A program made the translations under genes and the position numbers. From Nemertoderma westbladi (taxonomy: Eukaryota > Xenacoelomorpha > Nemertodermatida > Nemertodermatidae), in NCBI GenBank assembly GCA_032718475.1, contig JAUCBJ010000654.1:1-29321 (forward strand): a stretch of DNA of 29,321 nt, in the 5' to 3' direction. Below the pieces are notes generated by a model, which saw only the letters and a list, made by a program, of their open reading frames with translations, was not told the origin of the DNA and did not search any database. Below, piece by piece: positions 10,201-20,518 of this stretch; the stretch's first letter is position 1; every line of letters begins with the position of its first letter.

Positions 10201-11218
10201 CGATAACGATTACGTCTTGGAGTGGTATCAAGGTCCACAATGTCTCACTGCATACGATTATCGACACACCAACTATGTTTCTCGAAAACGTTGTCGATTA
10301 TGCGCATCGAGAGACCATTTCACCCCTATGGACTCAGACGTACCCTGCTCCTATTTCCACGAACAACCGATGATGGAGATCTATTGTGCGTATTGCAGAC
10401 TTAATAACTCGCATATTTTTGCAGTCTGCCCCCAATTTATGACCCAATGCCACCACTGTCAACTTAAAGGACATGCCAGTTATAATTGCCCCTTTAACCG
10501 CGATTTAGAAAGCGTAGATGAGATGATTACCCTGCGCTACATCCGAGCTTGGGAAGCGAACGCGGATTTACATTGTGGTTTACATCGCTACTACCCTGGA
10601 CGCTCTTACGAGGGAGTTTACGCGTTCCATCCTTATTTATTCGCGTCTGTTGAACAAAAAACACGCACACCGAGTTACGAACTAATGAAGCGTGTTGGTG
10701 AGTGTATTTCCACCAAATTTGTTCGAAAATATCTTAGGAAGGTCAATCCTAACGATATTACTTCATACCATTTGATCAATTTCATCATTCAAGACCCTGA
10801 GTATGGCGATTTATTTATCAACTCGCACCCTGAGTTACAGGAAGTATCTCGACGGCCCTACGAATATCGAGCCCGAGAACGCGAGCTGGAAAGAACCATT
10901 AAACCGAGGAAGTTTCTCACCACTCACGGTCCACCTACTGCCATTGTCCAGACGACCCATCAAGGACCCGTAGGAGCTGCTGTCCTAAGACTCGCCCTAA
11001 AGGCCGTTAGACCTCGCTCCACTGAAGTTGATATCGATCAACCAGGTACCTCGACCGGCGGATACACCGATCGTAATCCTAAACCTTCTGATGCAATTGT
11101 ATTGCACCCTTCACCCAGGTGTTACAGCCCTCCTAGTAAAGTGGCTCGCCCCAAAGAGAAAAGGACTCTTGCTAGCCTCAAAAAACTGCGTAAACGCCGT
11201 CCGCGTAAGAAAGACTAA
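7253..11218 (+). CDS. Giant Gag/nucleocapsid-like protein with three zinc knuckles (1321 aa), unrecognised
   Basis: This is an intact 3.97-kb frame in AT-rich surroundings, so it is either young or under selection. Residues 128-151 hold a Cys/His cluster (C128, C131, H141, H143, C148, H151). A Glu/Gln-rich predicted coiled coil spans about 279-372. Residues 400-970 are a globular region with no motif I know; no reverse transcriptase, RNase H, integrase, protease or RNA polymerase signature is visible. Residues 1014-1079 carry three CCHC-like knuckles: C1014/C1017/H1022/C1032 (irregular), C1045/C1048/H1054/C1059 (CX2CX5HX4C) and C1066/C1069/H1074/C1079 (canonical CX2CX4HX4C). The last ~20 residues are strongly basic, as in a nucleic-acid-binding or nuclear-targeting tail. 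The order globular region, knuckles, basic tail suggests a capsid/nucleocapsid protein, but most Gags and LINE ORF1 proteins are much shorter. It could be ORF1 of a large element whose polymerase lies elsewhere or was lost, or a domesticated gene. Confidence 0.75.
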   Translation: MVLFKYHTQRSRNDKPRIEHENSIRNRLAREDVEEPDKRSDFNDYLEFLRETYLNIASQQNLKTRYPQGIHHDPMIELKRLYFTMMYLTTDRPLPVVPDSFEQMEEYCKTGERSPAFPLQDVRLWYYCDECPRPNQQTERHKHPRRRCAKHSFTRYTYGSFERNLFDVSPTVARLKRSLNKPMIRVPEYSVRPPHSSVRPQTLDPNSITDPPELYSLFKDLMLPEQLIGGTPVVGSLDIRQPYLAGLGRGHMISPFNPYNRPSFTPIQPVTEVEESVVRNALDAIRQKIGKGTYDCLEKRKLQQQVQAVKELALPQFDREIQNLEEDIERGRTYSLQEFLDERLQQQAEENQLEERHIELDEREEAALAQPEAQILMTDLYSKTILHPSMFLHFGDKLFATVQPQPVDINLRSRDLIADAPMLQRPPIEAARVDGILVEPPDNRADLVRRMVHDVNIRARPLPDSFYGIKDHPYYVNLTQYYMVKPEDPTHSLRFLPLINPLDLVELEQLQKHLDQLVKINSFRKPYNVSRIEKETIPPYNLDGFIKTRLVHWNLDVLFEEERIQRYGDVETYTTQYLKYRDLPNASECATLWHPVGMTLENATKEWNETLNVIEMYGVVTYDNEGSVPVGELGTTRMIHIRGLAGSTHVFTRACSDVIDYSFETLTETQKKLRHGQFELAQRYVTDTERKPAMGIDGSMLPQPVLEMLFNERILKIGSAVYGDLQNDFRNMENIPYPFVDTQLIAPWAEGRGFFRTMYANTPSGITKVQRTSIGHLAFQEYGWNFKVGNPINYQQIYGDHYSRLYFDGPLTAPGAVYSFMSVPLRPSLAIYTIFENAALAGWLADVCSRTIRAHPLILGTKLAKLDEHNKFIRFECLRRFLTPFRNVDSQFKDRALTKLSLRDSAAENLNSAGFALFQDVCIQNLHSSVIQRPRIPTGYSVVEVQTVGPLAETAAPTSAMQLEDEPICLESEAIQPTAPRSSDNDYVLEWYQGPQCLTAYDYRHTNYVSRKRCRLCASRDHFTPMDSDVPCSYFHEQPMMEIYCAYCRLNNSHIFAVCPQFMTQCHHCQLKGHASYNCPFNRDLESVDEMITLRYIRAWEANADLHCGLHRYYPGRSYEGVYAFHPYLFASVEQKTRTPSYELMKRVGECISTKFVRKYLRKVNPNDITSYHLINFIIQDPEYGDLFINSHPELQEVSRRPYEYRARERELERTIKPRKFLTTHGPPTAIVQTTHQGPVGAAVLRLALKAVRPRSTEVDIDQPGTSTGGYTDRNPKPSDAIVLHPSPRCYSPPSKVARPKEKRTLASLKKLRKRRPRKKD

Positions 11219-11573
11219 CTGTTTAGAGTATTTTTATATTTTAGAAACTGTGATTTGTTATATTTTATAGACTTAAATCCCATTTTCTGGGAGCGGTGTA
11301 AAAGCTTTTGTGGAATTAACCAGTTATTTTCCCCGTAAAGTACTCTGTAGTTGGTTTAACAGGCATAAAAGGCCGTATCCTTACTGTACTAGTGTTTTAG
11401 GGGACATAAAAGCTATTTCTTCTGTATGTGTACTTTAGCAGACATAATTAGCAATTCTGTGACGCAATGCGCTAGATCCTCTTGAAACAGTGTAGTTACT
11501 ATGACGACAGCTAACAGCTGAGCTGTACACGTGTAGCTTTTCCCTTGTTCTCTGGTGTTTCTTTGTTCGGTCA

Positions 11574-11608
11574 ACCAATCAGAGCGATTCTCCTGCTTTT
11601 TATACAGA
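11574..11608 (+). promoter_or_regulatory. CCAAT box followed by TATA-like element
   Basis: The word accaatcagag fits the NF-Y consensus closely, and ttttatacag lies about 20 bases downstream. Together they could form an RNA polymerase II promoter firing rightward near 11630. No downstream ORF supports it, so it may be an old LTR promoter or chance. Confidence 0.25.
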
Positions 11609-12646
11609 AACCTCCGAGAAATCGCGCAATGCATTATGGGTCAATGTTTACATTTTGTCCTGAGCCTAGAAGACCGGCTTTTGGAATCTCTGTGTTTTCA
11701 GTCTTTAGCCCAACATTAGTAGGCTTAATTATAGAACGTATATCTGTTATCACACTTAACGCATCTCACTAAACATATCAATCAAACTTAACTTAACATT
11801 TTAATGCTATTTACTGTCGGTTATTCATTATATATGTTGATGGAATATTATTATATTTGGAATACCGATAAATGATTATAAACCCTCGATCTTCTTGATA
11901 TACTGAAGGTTAGAGAGACCGGTTACATATAACGATTGCGACTTACATTAAAGTGGTTTGAAGTGAATCTAATGATATTTCATAGGCACTACATGTATTG
12001 TCTGTTGTTCTCTTTATATGTGACTAAAATTAGTGAAGGTCGGCAGATCAGTGTGCAGCATTGTGCAGTATTGTGTATGATTGTGACTGATAACAAAGCA
12101 TCTCCTAAAGAATGCGCCATATACGTGAATCTATAGCCATCCCGTTGTGTCTAGTTTAAGTCATAACTCTGTTTACATATTTAGAGCGCCACGTCCTAAA
12201 GGAACTGTTAATATTTCCCGAAAGTGAATAATATTTGTCAGAGATTATATATTACGATCAGTCGAATAATACAGTAGGCCTACCCCGCAATACGGTTAGG
12301 CTTCCGAATCCAGTCTCCCGGGTATATCCAGCGGGTGAATGATCGCGCATAGACTGGCTTCGGCTAATGTAGTGTATCAAATACTTGTCATAGGCTAAAG
12401 ACGATCTATTATCTAAAAGACATCCCAATTTGGCAGGTTAAACTGCTAAAGGTCTGAAAGCGCGAACATATGGAGACTAAGGTAGGGGTCGTGTGATCAT
12501 GACCTACTATAGATACGACCTGGAAAGCTGCATACAGGGGTCAGGAAGTGTGTCCAGCGAAAACTAGCAATCCTATCATTGTAGAACCTTTACCTACTCC
12601 AACTAAATCGACTATGGCGATGTACATGGGCTTGATTAAAAGTCCC

Positions 12647-12804
12647 AGTTACCATGACAACCGGTAGTTTCGCCATACCAACCATTGATCTAATCAACTT
12701 GAGACAACGGGACCAATTCCTACCCCCCACTATATCGACCAAAATAAATTTATTGATCATATTTTCAAGTAACAGTTACCATGGCAACCGGTAGTTTCGT
12801 TATG
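12647..12804. repeat. Pair of 31-bp direct repeats with RFX X-box palindromes
   Basis: The core agttaccatg(a/g)caaccgg, followed by tagtttcg, occurs at 12647-12677 and 12774-12804, 127 bases apart, with 4 differences. The second contains GTTACCATGGCAAC (12775-12788), a perfect match to the palindromic X-box bound by RFX factors; the first has one mismatch (12648-12661). X-boxes are known upstream of cilium genes, but there is no gene here. The matches may simply be part of a dispersed repeat. Confidence 0.6.
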
Positions 12805-13533
12805 TAAACCTGCCTTGTGCCACTCAGCTTGTTTACGTAAACCATAACTTATTTCACATTTCAAGGTCTAGAATACATATTAGATAATTCGTATTTATAT
12901 TTTTCATTATTACGCTGATGTGTTGTTTTTACTATTTCAACTAATCATTTATTGGAACAGTTCCGTATGCGGGCGCATTTTCTAAAAAAAATTATGAAAT
13001 ATATAGGCATATATTTTATAATATAATGTATATATGTAACGTATATGTAATGTATACGTGTGTATATGTAATGTATAATATTTATTTTATAACTAAATTA
13101 CCACCGTTGACTTATAGAAAATGAGTCTATATTAAGCAAGGCATGGCTCTAGATCTTCAATTGGAAAGATTGGAAGAAAAAAAATGATGGAGTTTTCAAG
13201 TTTAATCTACCGTGAGTACGTGCATGTATCTTATTATTAGGTAAGTCAGTCAATAAGAATCTACGGCATTTCATTGTGAGTGATAATTGTTCTATATTGT
13301 TAGTACTAGGACAAAAGTTATCTCAACATGGCTGAAATAAAACACTTTGTGAAAAGTATCTTAAGGAAAGTATCTATGGTTTCAATTCTAGAACGTTGTT
13401 TTAAACTAAACTTTTTTAAGGTAGGATAATGAATTTAGTACAATTATTGTTCTTCCATTCTCACTCACCTGTGTCTACACTTAGGCCTACACGTTTAATT
13501 CCTTTGTGTATTTTACAGAAGGGATTGCATAAA

Positions 13534-14485
13534 TTATGGCATAATTTTTACCCGCGCGCCACCCGGACTATGAATTTTAAATATTTTCATTAGTGAACGG
13601 GCATTATTAGTGCACCTTGGGTCACAATTTTCAACGACTTTTTTTATAGGTAAAAATATTTGTTCCAGGGGTAGACTGTTGAATACTGTTGGGGCGGCGA
13701 TCGAAAAGCAGCAAGCTCCGTAACATTTAAGTTTATAACGGGGAACTTTAAGGGTCCAGAGGTAGTCAGTTCTTGTAGTAGAATAATTTGGTGTTAGTAG
13801 TTCCAAAATGTAGGCAGGTGCTTTATTATTGAGTGCTTTCCAGGTTAGAGTTGCAATTTTGTGTATCAATTCTTGATGATATTGGCAGCCAGTGTAAGGA
13901 TTTTAGAATTGGTGTTATATGGGATAGTCTGGGAGTGTTGGTAATAATTCTAGCGCGTATTTCCACCCAATTCAACAAAGAAGCTGTTAGCGAAATTATG
14001 GAAATTTGATCCACGTCCTTTAAGCAGTACATCGGTTTTATCATCGTTTAACTTAAGATGGAGGGTGTCTAAGGTTAGTTTGATGAACTCAACACAACTT
14101 TGAATAGATGAAGCAAGTGCGTTTGAGACTAAACTATCGAAAACTAGAAATAATTGGTTGTCGTCTGCATATATATGGTATCCGACTTTCAGTTGGTCAC
14201 AGGCATACACGACTGGCAAACAGTAAATTACGAAGAGGATGGCCCCAAGAATGCTCCCCTGTGGTACTCCAGACAGTAAGTCAACGACTCTGGCTGGAGG
14301 CCTGGCCGTTTATATAAACAACAAAGGACCTGTTGGTAATGTATGATTGAAACCATAATTATAGACTGTTCCTTGGACTCCTATATTCCACAGTCTTTCA
14401 AGGAGTATGTGACTGTCAACCAAATCAAAAGCAGCCGATTGGTCAAGAAGTATTAATGCTGTGAATTTTCTAGAATCAATAACCT
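13534..14485 (-). pseudogene. Decayed CR1/L2-like LINE reverse transcriptase fragment
   Basis: Reading leftward from 14485, the frames give RT motif A (LLDQSAAFDLVDSHILLERL), then motif B (GVPQGSILGAILF), then the catalytic YADD box (YHIYADDNQLF), then LNDDKTDVLL. These are followed by the conserved C-terminal block ITPILKSLHWLPI and a final block with VFNSLPLEQI. The pieces lie in different frames (14485-14320, about 14290-13950, 14044-13826 and 13869-13534), with stops between. Two internal deletions are visible: one between motifs A and B, and one removing the region between the DDK box and the LHWLPI block. The 5' end is truncated, as is usual for LINEs. This copy is dead. Confidence 0.85.
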
Positions 14486-15340
14486 GTAAGTAATTTAATA
14501 TTTATATAATACTTATAAATATTAGTGACCAAAATGGAAAATTGGAGTCTATTTGTTAAAGTAATGCAAAACAAAACAAAAATGTAAACAAATTTATCGA
14601 TATATATTTTACTTATTAGTAATTTAATAATTATTTAATACTGACAAATATTAGTTTTCAAAAATAAATTAGCCCATGGATTGGATATGTAAAGAAAAAA
14701 TGTGGCTCATTCCTGTTTGGGGGCCTCCACCCTATAGTATTAGGTATTATAGTCATATTCCCTACTGTAACCCTGACCAGCTGACTGCACTGCATCCTTC
14801 CTGCTTACAGGCTTAAGCCACTGCATACTTGTAGGGTGTAGCCCTACTTTTACTTTACTTTACTATAAAATTTTGCGGCAGAAAATGTGCCCTTCGCGCA
14901 GCACGTGAAAAAACTGTCTTTTCTAGAAAAATACTTCCTTTAAAGCGGAATTTCAGTGGTGGATAAAACACGGTCTCGGTCCTGAAACAACTCCTAATTG
15001 TGGCATTTATACGAAGCACGAGAAGTATTATTCATGTACCAATACCGATAGTCCGGTACCGTAATCAATAATTAATCAATTCTTAATAATAGTTTATTTA
15101 GTTCATTGTGTAATATATTATTATAGGCATAAGTAATTTTTAATTAATCGATGATTTTTAATACGTTTTTTTAAGTCAAATACCGGTACGAAAATTATTA
15201 TTAAGCAATAATTATACAGTGCATATTTTTCGGAAATGTGGAATTTTGTACTGGGCCTAATTTTTAATTTAATCTATACAACAGTAATTAATCAATTTTT
15301 CATTATTTGGCATTTCTTAATAGTTTCTTAATAGTTAATT
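14486..15340. other. AT-rich non-coding spacer before the satellite
   Basis: No ORF or RNA gene is seen. About 14740-14860 holds a GC-richer block with a ctgactgcactgcatcc / cttgtagggtgtagccc pattern and a tttactttactttact tail, which might be the end of a short interspersed element. The last 300 bases are very AT-rich, with repeated taattaatc words, and end abruptly at the first satellite monomer. Confidence 0.4.
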
Positions 15341-18300
15341 CGAGTCATTAGTGCCCGAGGACCTTGTCTACAAGTGAAACGTTAGTGCCCGCGAGTCATT
15401 AGTGCCCGAGGACCTTGCCTGCACGTGAGACGTTAGTGCCCGCGAGTCATTAGTGCCCGAGGACCTTGCCTGCACGTGAGACGTTAGTGCCCAAGAGTCA
15501 TTAGTGCCCGAGGACCTTGCCTGCAAGTGAGACGTTAGTGCCCGCGTGTCATTAGTGCCCGATGACCTTGCCTTCAAGTGAGACGTTAGTGCCGCGAGTC
15601 ATTAGTGCCCGGGAACCATGTCTGCAAGTGAGACGTTAGTGCCCGCGTGTCATTAGTGCCCGAGGACCTTGCCTGCAAGTGAGACGTTAGTGCCGCGAGC
15701 CATTAGTGCCCGGGAACCATGTCTGCAATTGAGACGTTAGTGCCCAAGAGTCATTAGTGCCCGAGGACCTTGTCTGCAAGTGAGACGTTAGTGCCGCGAG
15801 TCATTAGTGCCCGGGAACCATGTCTGCAAGTGAGACGTTAGTGCCCAAGAGTCATTAGTGCCCGAGGACCTTGTCTGCAAGTGAGACGTTAGTGCCGCGA
15901 GTCATTAGTGCCCGGAAACCATGCCTGCAAGTGAGACGTTAGTGCCCGCGAGTAATTAGTGCCCGAGGACCTTGCCTGCAAGTAAGACGTTAGTGCCCAC
16001 GAGTCATTAGTGCCCGGGAACCATGTCTGCAAGTGAGACGTTAGTGCCCGCGAGTCATTAGTGCCCGAGGACCTTGCCTGCAAGTGAGACGTTAGTGCCC
16101 ACGAGTCATTAGTGCCCGAGGACCTTGCCTGCAAGTGACACGTTAGTGCCGCGAGTCATTAGTGCCCGAGGACCTTGCCTGCAAGTGAGACGTTAGTGCC
16201 CACGAGTCATTAGTGCCCGGGAACCATGTCTGCAAGTGAGACGTTAGTGCCCGCGAGTCATTAGTGCCCGAGGACCTTGCCTGCAAGTGAGACGTTAGTG
16301 CCCGCGAGTCATTAGTGCCCGAGGACCTGGTCTGCAAGTAAGACGTTAGTGCCCGAGGACCTTGTTTGCAAGTGAGACGTTAGTGCCCGCGAGTCATTAG
16401 TGCCCGAGGACCTTGCCTGCAAGTGAGATGTTAGTGCCCGCGAGTCATTAGTGCCCGAGGACCTTGTCTGCAAGTGAGACGTTAGTGCCCACGAGTCATT
16501 AGTGCCCGAGGACCTTGTCTACAAGTAAGACTTTAGCGCCAGCGAGTCATTAGTGCCCGAGGACCTTGCCTGCAAGTGAGACGTTAGTGCCCACGAGTCA
16601 TTAGTACACGAGGACCTTGTCTACAAGTAAGACTTTAGTGCCAGCGAGTCATTAGTGCCCGAGTACCTTGTCTGCAAGTGAGACTTTAGTGCCCGAGAGT
16701 CATTAGTGCCCGAGGACCTTGCCTGCAAGTGAGACGTTAGTGCCCGCGAGTCATTAGTGCCCGAGGACCTTGCCTGCAAGTGAGACGTTAGTGCCCACGA
16801 GTCATTAGTGCCCGGGAACCATGTCTGCAAGTGAGACATTAGTGCCCGCTGGTCATTAGTGCCCGAGGACCTTGCCTGCAAGTGAGACGTTAGTGCCCAC
16901 GAGTCATTAGTGCACGGGAACCATGTCTGCAAGTGAGACGTTAGTGCCCGCGAGTCATTAGTGCCCGAGGACCTTGCCTGCAAGTAAGACGTTAGTGACC
17001 ACGAGTCATTAGTGCCCGAGGGCCTTGTTTGCAAGTGAGACGTTAGTGCCCTCGAGTCTTTAGTGCCCGAGGACCTAGCCTGCAAGTGAGACGTTAGTGC
17101 CTACGAATCATTAGTGCCCGAGGACCTTGCCTGCAAGTAAGACGTTAGTGCCCGCGAGTCATTAGTGCCCGAGGACCTTGTCTACAAGTAAGACTTTAGC
17201 GCCAGCGAGTCATTAGTGCCCGAGGACCTTGCCTGCAAGTGAGACGTTAGTGCCCACGAGTCATTAGTACACGAGGACCATGTCTGCAAGTGAGACGTTA
17301 GTGCCCGCGAGTCATTAGTGCCCGAGTACCTTGTCTGCAAGTGAGACTTTAGTGCCCGAGAGTCATTAGTGCCCGAGGACCTTGCCTGCAAGTGAGACGT
17401 TAGTGCCCGCGAGTCATTAGTGCCCGAGGACCTTGCCTGCAAGTGAGATGTTAGTGCCCACGAGTCATTAGTGCCCGGGAACCATGTCTGCAAGTGAGAC
17501 ATTAGTGCCCGCGGGTCATTAGTGCCCGAGGACCTTGCCTGCAAGTGAGACGTTAGTGCCCACGAGTCATTAGTGCACGGGAACCATGTCTGCAAGTGAG
17601 ACGTTAGTGCCCGCGAGTCATTAGTGCCCGAGGACCTTGCCTGCAAGTAAGACGTTAGTGACCACGAGTCATTAGTGCCCGAGGGCCTTGTTTGCAAGTG
17701 AGACGTTAGTACCCGCGAGTCATTAGTGCCCGAGGACCTAGCCTGCAAGTGAGACGTTAGTGCCCACGAATCATTAGTGCCCGAGGACCTTGCCTGCAAG
17801 TAAGACGTTAGTGCCCGCGAGTCATTAGTGCCCGAGGACCGTGTCTACAAGTAAGAGTTTAGTGCCAGCGAGTCATTAGTGCCCGAGGACCTTGCCTGCA
17901 AGTAGTGAAGTGAGACGTTAGTGCCCACGAGTCATTAGTGCCCGAGGACCTTGCCTGCAAGTAAGACGTTAGTGCCCGCGAGTCATTAGTGCCCGAGGAC
18001 CTTGTCTAGAAGTAAGAGTTTAGTGCCAGCGAGTCATTAGTGCCCGAGGACCTTGCCTGCAAGTAAGACGTTAGTGACCACGAGTCATTAGTGCCCGAGG
18101 GCCTTGTTTGCAAGTGAGACGTTAGTACCCGCGAGTCATTAGTGCCCGAGGACCTTGCCTGCAAGTGAGACGTTAGTGCCCACGAGTCATTAGTGCCCGA
18201 GGACCTTACCTGCAAGTAAGACGTTAGTGCCCGCGAGTCATTAGTGCCCGAGGACCTTGTCTACAAGTAAGAGTTTAGTGCCCACGAGTCATTAGTGCCC

Positions 18301-20518
18301 GAGGACCTTGCCTGCAAGTAAGACGTTAGTGCCCGCGAGTCATTAGTGCCCGAGGACCTTGCCTGCAAGTAAGACGTTAGTGACCACGAGTCATTAGTGC
18401 CCGAGGGCCTTGTTTGCAAGTGAGACGTTAGTACCCGCGAGTCATTAGTGCCCGAGGACCTTGCCTGCAAGTGAGACGTTAGTGCCCACGAGTCATTAGT
18501 GCCCGAGGACCGTGCCTGCAAGTAAGACGTTAGTGCCCGCGAGTCATTAGTGCCCGAGGACCTTGTCTACAAGTAAGAGTTTAGTGCCAGCGAGTCATTA
18601 GTGCCCGAGGACCTTGCCTGCAAGTAAGACGTTAGTGACCACGAGTCATTAGTGCCCGAGGGCCTTGTTTGCAAGTGAGACGTTAGTACCCGCGAGTCTT
18701 TGGTGCCCGAGGACCTTGCCTGCAAGTGAGACGTTAGTACCCGCGAGTCATTAGTGCCCGAGGACCTTGCCTGCAAGTGAGACGTTAGTGCCCGCGAGTC
18801 ATTAGTGCCCGAGGACCTTGCCTGCAAGTGAGACGTTAGTGCCCGCGAGTCATTAGTGCCCGAGGACCTTGCCTGCAAGTGAGACGTTAGTGCCCACGAG
18901 TCATTAGTACACGAGGACCTTGTCTACAAGTAAGACTTTAGTGCCAGCGAGTCATTAGTGCCCGAGTACCTTGTCTGCAAGTGAGACTTTAGTGCCCGAG
19001 AGTCATTAGTGCCCGAGGACCTTGCCTGCAAGTGAGACGTTAGTGCCCGCGAGTCATTAGTGCCCGAGGACCTTGCCTGCAAGTGAGACGTTAGTGCCCA
19101 CGAATCATTAGTGCCCGAGGACCTTGCCTGCAAGTAAGACGTTAGTGCCCGCGAGTCATTAGTGCCCGAGGACCGTGTCTACAAGTAAGAGTTTAGTGCC
19201 AGCGAGTCATTAGTGCCCGAGGACCTTGCCTGCAAGTAGTGAAGTGAGACGTTAGTGCCCACGAGTCATTAGTGCCCGAGGACCTTGCCTGCAAGTAAGA
19301 CGTTAGTGCCCGCGAGTCATTAGTGCCCGAGGACCTTGTCTAGAAGTAAGAGTTTAGTGCCAGCGAGTCATTAGTGCCCGAGGACCTTGCCTGCAAGTAA
19401 GACGTTAGTGACCACGAGTCATTAGTGCCCGAGGGCCTTGTTTGCAAGTGAGACGTTAGTACCCGCGAGTCATTAGTGCCCGAGGACCTTGCCTGCAAGT
19501 GAGACGTTAGTGCCCACGAGTCATTAGTGCCCGAGGACCTTACCTGCAAGTAAGACGTTAGTGCCCGCGAGTCATTAGTGCCCGAGGACCTTGTCTACAA
19601 GTAAGAGTTTAGTGCCCACGAGTCATTAGTGCCCGAGGACCTTGCCTGCAAGTAAGACGTTAGTGCCCGCGAGTCATTAGTGCCCGAGGACCTTGCCTGC
19701 AAGTAAGACGTTAGTGGCCACGAGTCATTAGTGCCCGAGGGCCTTGTTTGCAAGTGAGACGTTAGTACCCGCGAGTCATTAGTGCCCGAGGACCTTGCCT
19801 GCAAGTGAGACGTTAGTGCCCACGAGTCATTAGTGCCCGAGGACCGTGCCTGCAAGTAAGACGTTAGTGCCCGCGAGTCATTAGTGCCCGAGGACCTTGT
19901 CTACAAGTAAGAGTTTAGTGCCAGCGAGTCATTAGTGCCCGAGGACCTTGCCTGCAAGTAAGACGTTAGTGACCACGAGTCATTAGTGCCCGAGGGCCTT
20001 GTTTGCAAGTGAGACGTTAGTACCCGCGAGTCTTTGGTGCCCGAGGACCTTGCATGCAAGTGAGACGTTAGTACCCGCGAGTCATTAGTGCCCGAGGACC
20101 TTGCCTGCAAGTGAGACGTTAGTGCCCGCGAGTCATTAGTGCCCGAGGACCTTGCCTGCAAGTGAGACGTTAGTGCCCGCGAGTCATTAGTGCCCGAGGA
20201 CCTTGCCTGCAAGTGAGACGTTAGTGCCCACGAGTCATTAGTACACGAGGACCTTGTCTACAAGTAAGACTTTAGTGCCAGCGAGTCATTAGTGCCCGAG
20301 TACCTTGTCTGCAAGTGAGACTTTAGTGCCCGAGAGTCATTAGTGCCCGAGGACCTTGCCTGCAAGTGAGACGTTAGTGCCCGCGAGTCATTAGTGCCCG
20401 AGGACCTTGCCTGCAAGTGAGACGTTAGTGCCCACGAGTCATTAGTGCCCGGGAACCATGTCTGCAAGTGAGACATTAGTGCCCGCGGGTCATTAGTGCC
20501 CGAGGACCTTGCCTGCAA
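15341..20518. repeat. 51-bp satellite array, left block (about 101 monomers)
   Basis: The consensus unit is gagtcattagtgcccgagg, then accttgcctgcaagtgag, then acgttagtgcccgc (51 bases). Variants include 50-base monomers lacking one c (tgccgcgag) in 15590-16150, a gggaaccatg subtype, and a tgaccacg / gagggcc subtype. Because 51 is divisible by 3, the minus strand shows long pseudo-ORFs of a 17-residue repeat (SSGTNDSRALTSHLQAR). These begin at TTG rather than ATG and are broken by the 50-base monomers, so I do not call them genes. Each monomer holds TTAGTGCCC twice, 17 bases apart. The array is organised in higher-order repeats. Confidence 0.95.
17760..20437. repeat. Recent tandem duplication of a 1334-bp higher-order satellite repeat
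   Basis: About 17760-19100 and 19094-20437 are nearly identical at a constant offset of 1334 bases. 1334 equals 26 monomers (1326) plus 8, and the extra 8 are an agtgaagt insertion present in both copies (about 17905 and 19239). Only a few substitutions separate them, for example ttagtgacc versus ttagtggcc (18371, 19705) and gcctgcaag versus gcatgcaag (18719, 20053). A 663-bp offset (13 monomers) links 16508 with 17171 and 16661 with 17324. Confidence 0.85.

Larger units (their letters stand above)
11219..13533. other. Non-coding stretch after the giant ORF
   Basis: There is no credible ORF; the small ones are short and compositionally random. It contains a CCAAT/TATA pair (11575-11608), a pair of X-box repeats (12647-12804), and a TA/GTATATGTAA simple-sequence region at about 13000-13090. 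No AATAAA is close to the giant ORF stop; the first clear one is near 12743. No copy of the 5' leader is evident, so an LTR pair around the giant ORF is not supported. Confidence 0.5.

Noticed and set aside
11413-11772. Small ORFs at 11413-11634 (minus) and 11545-11772 (plus)
   Set aside because: They overlap on opposite strands, have no recognisable motif and lie in what looks like promoter or repeat sequence.
5880-13000. LTR pair flanking the giant ORF
   Set aside because: I compared the sequence before 6967 with that after 11218 by eye and found no shared block longer than about 10 bases, apart from the X-box word.
16621-20518. Multiple 69-205 aa minus-strand ORFs as a repeat-protein gene
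   Set aside because: They begin at TTG, are interrupted at irregular monomers and simply mirror the 51-bp DNA period.
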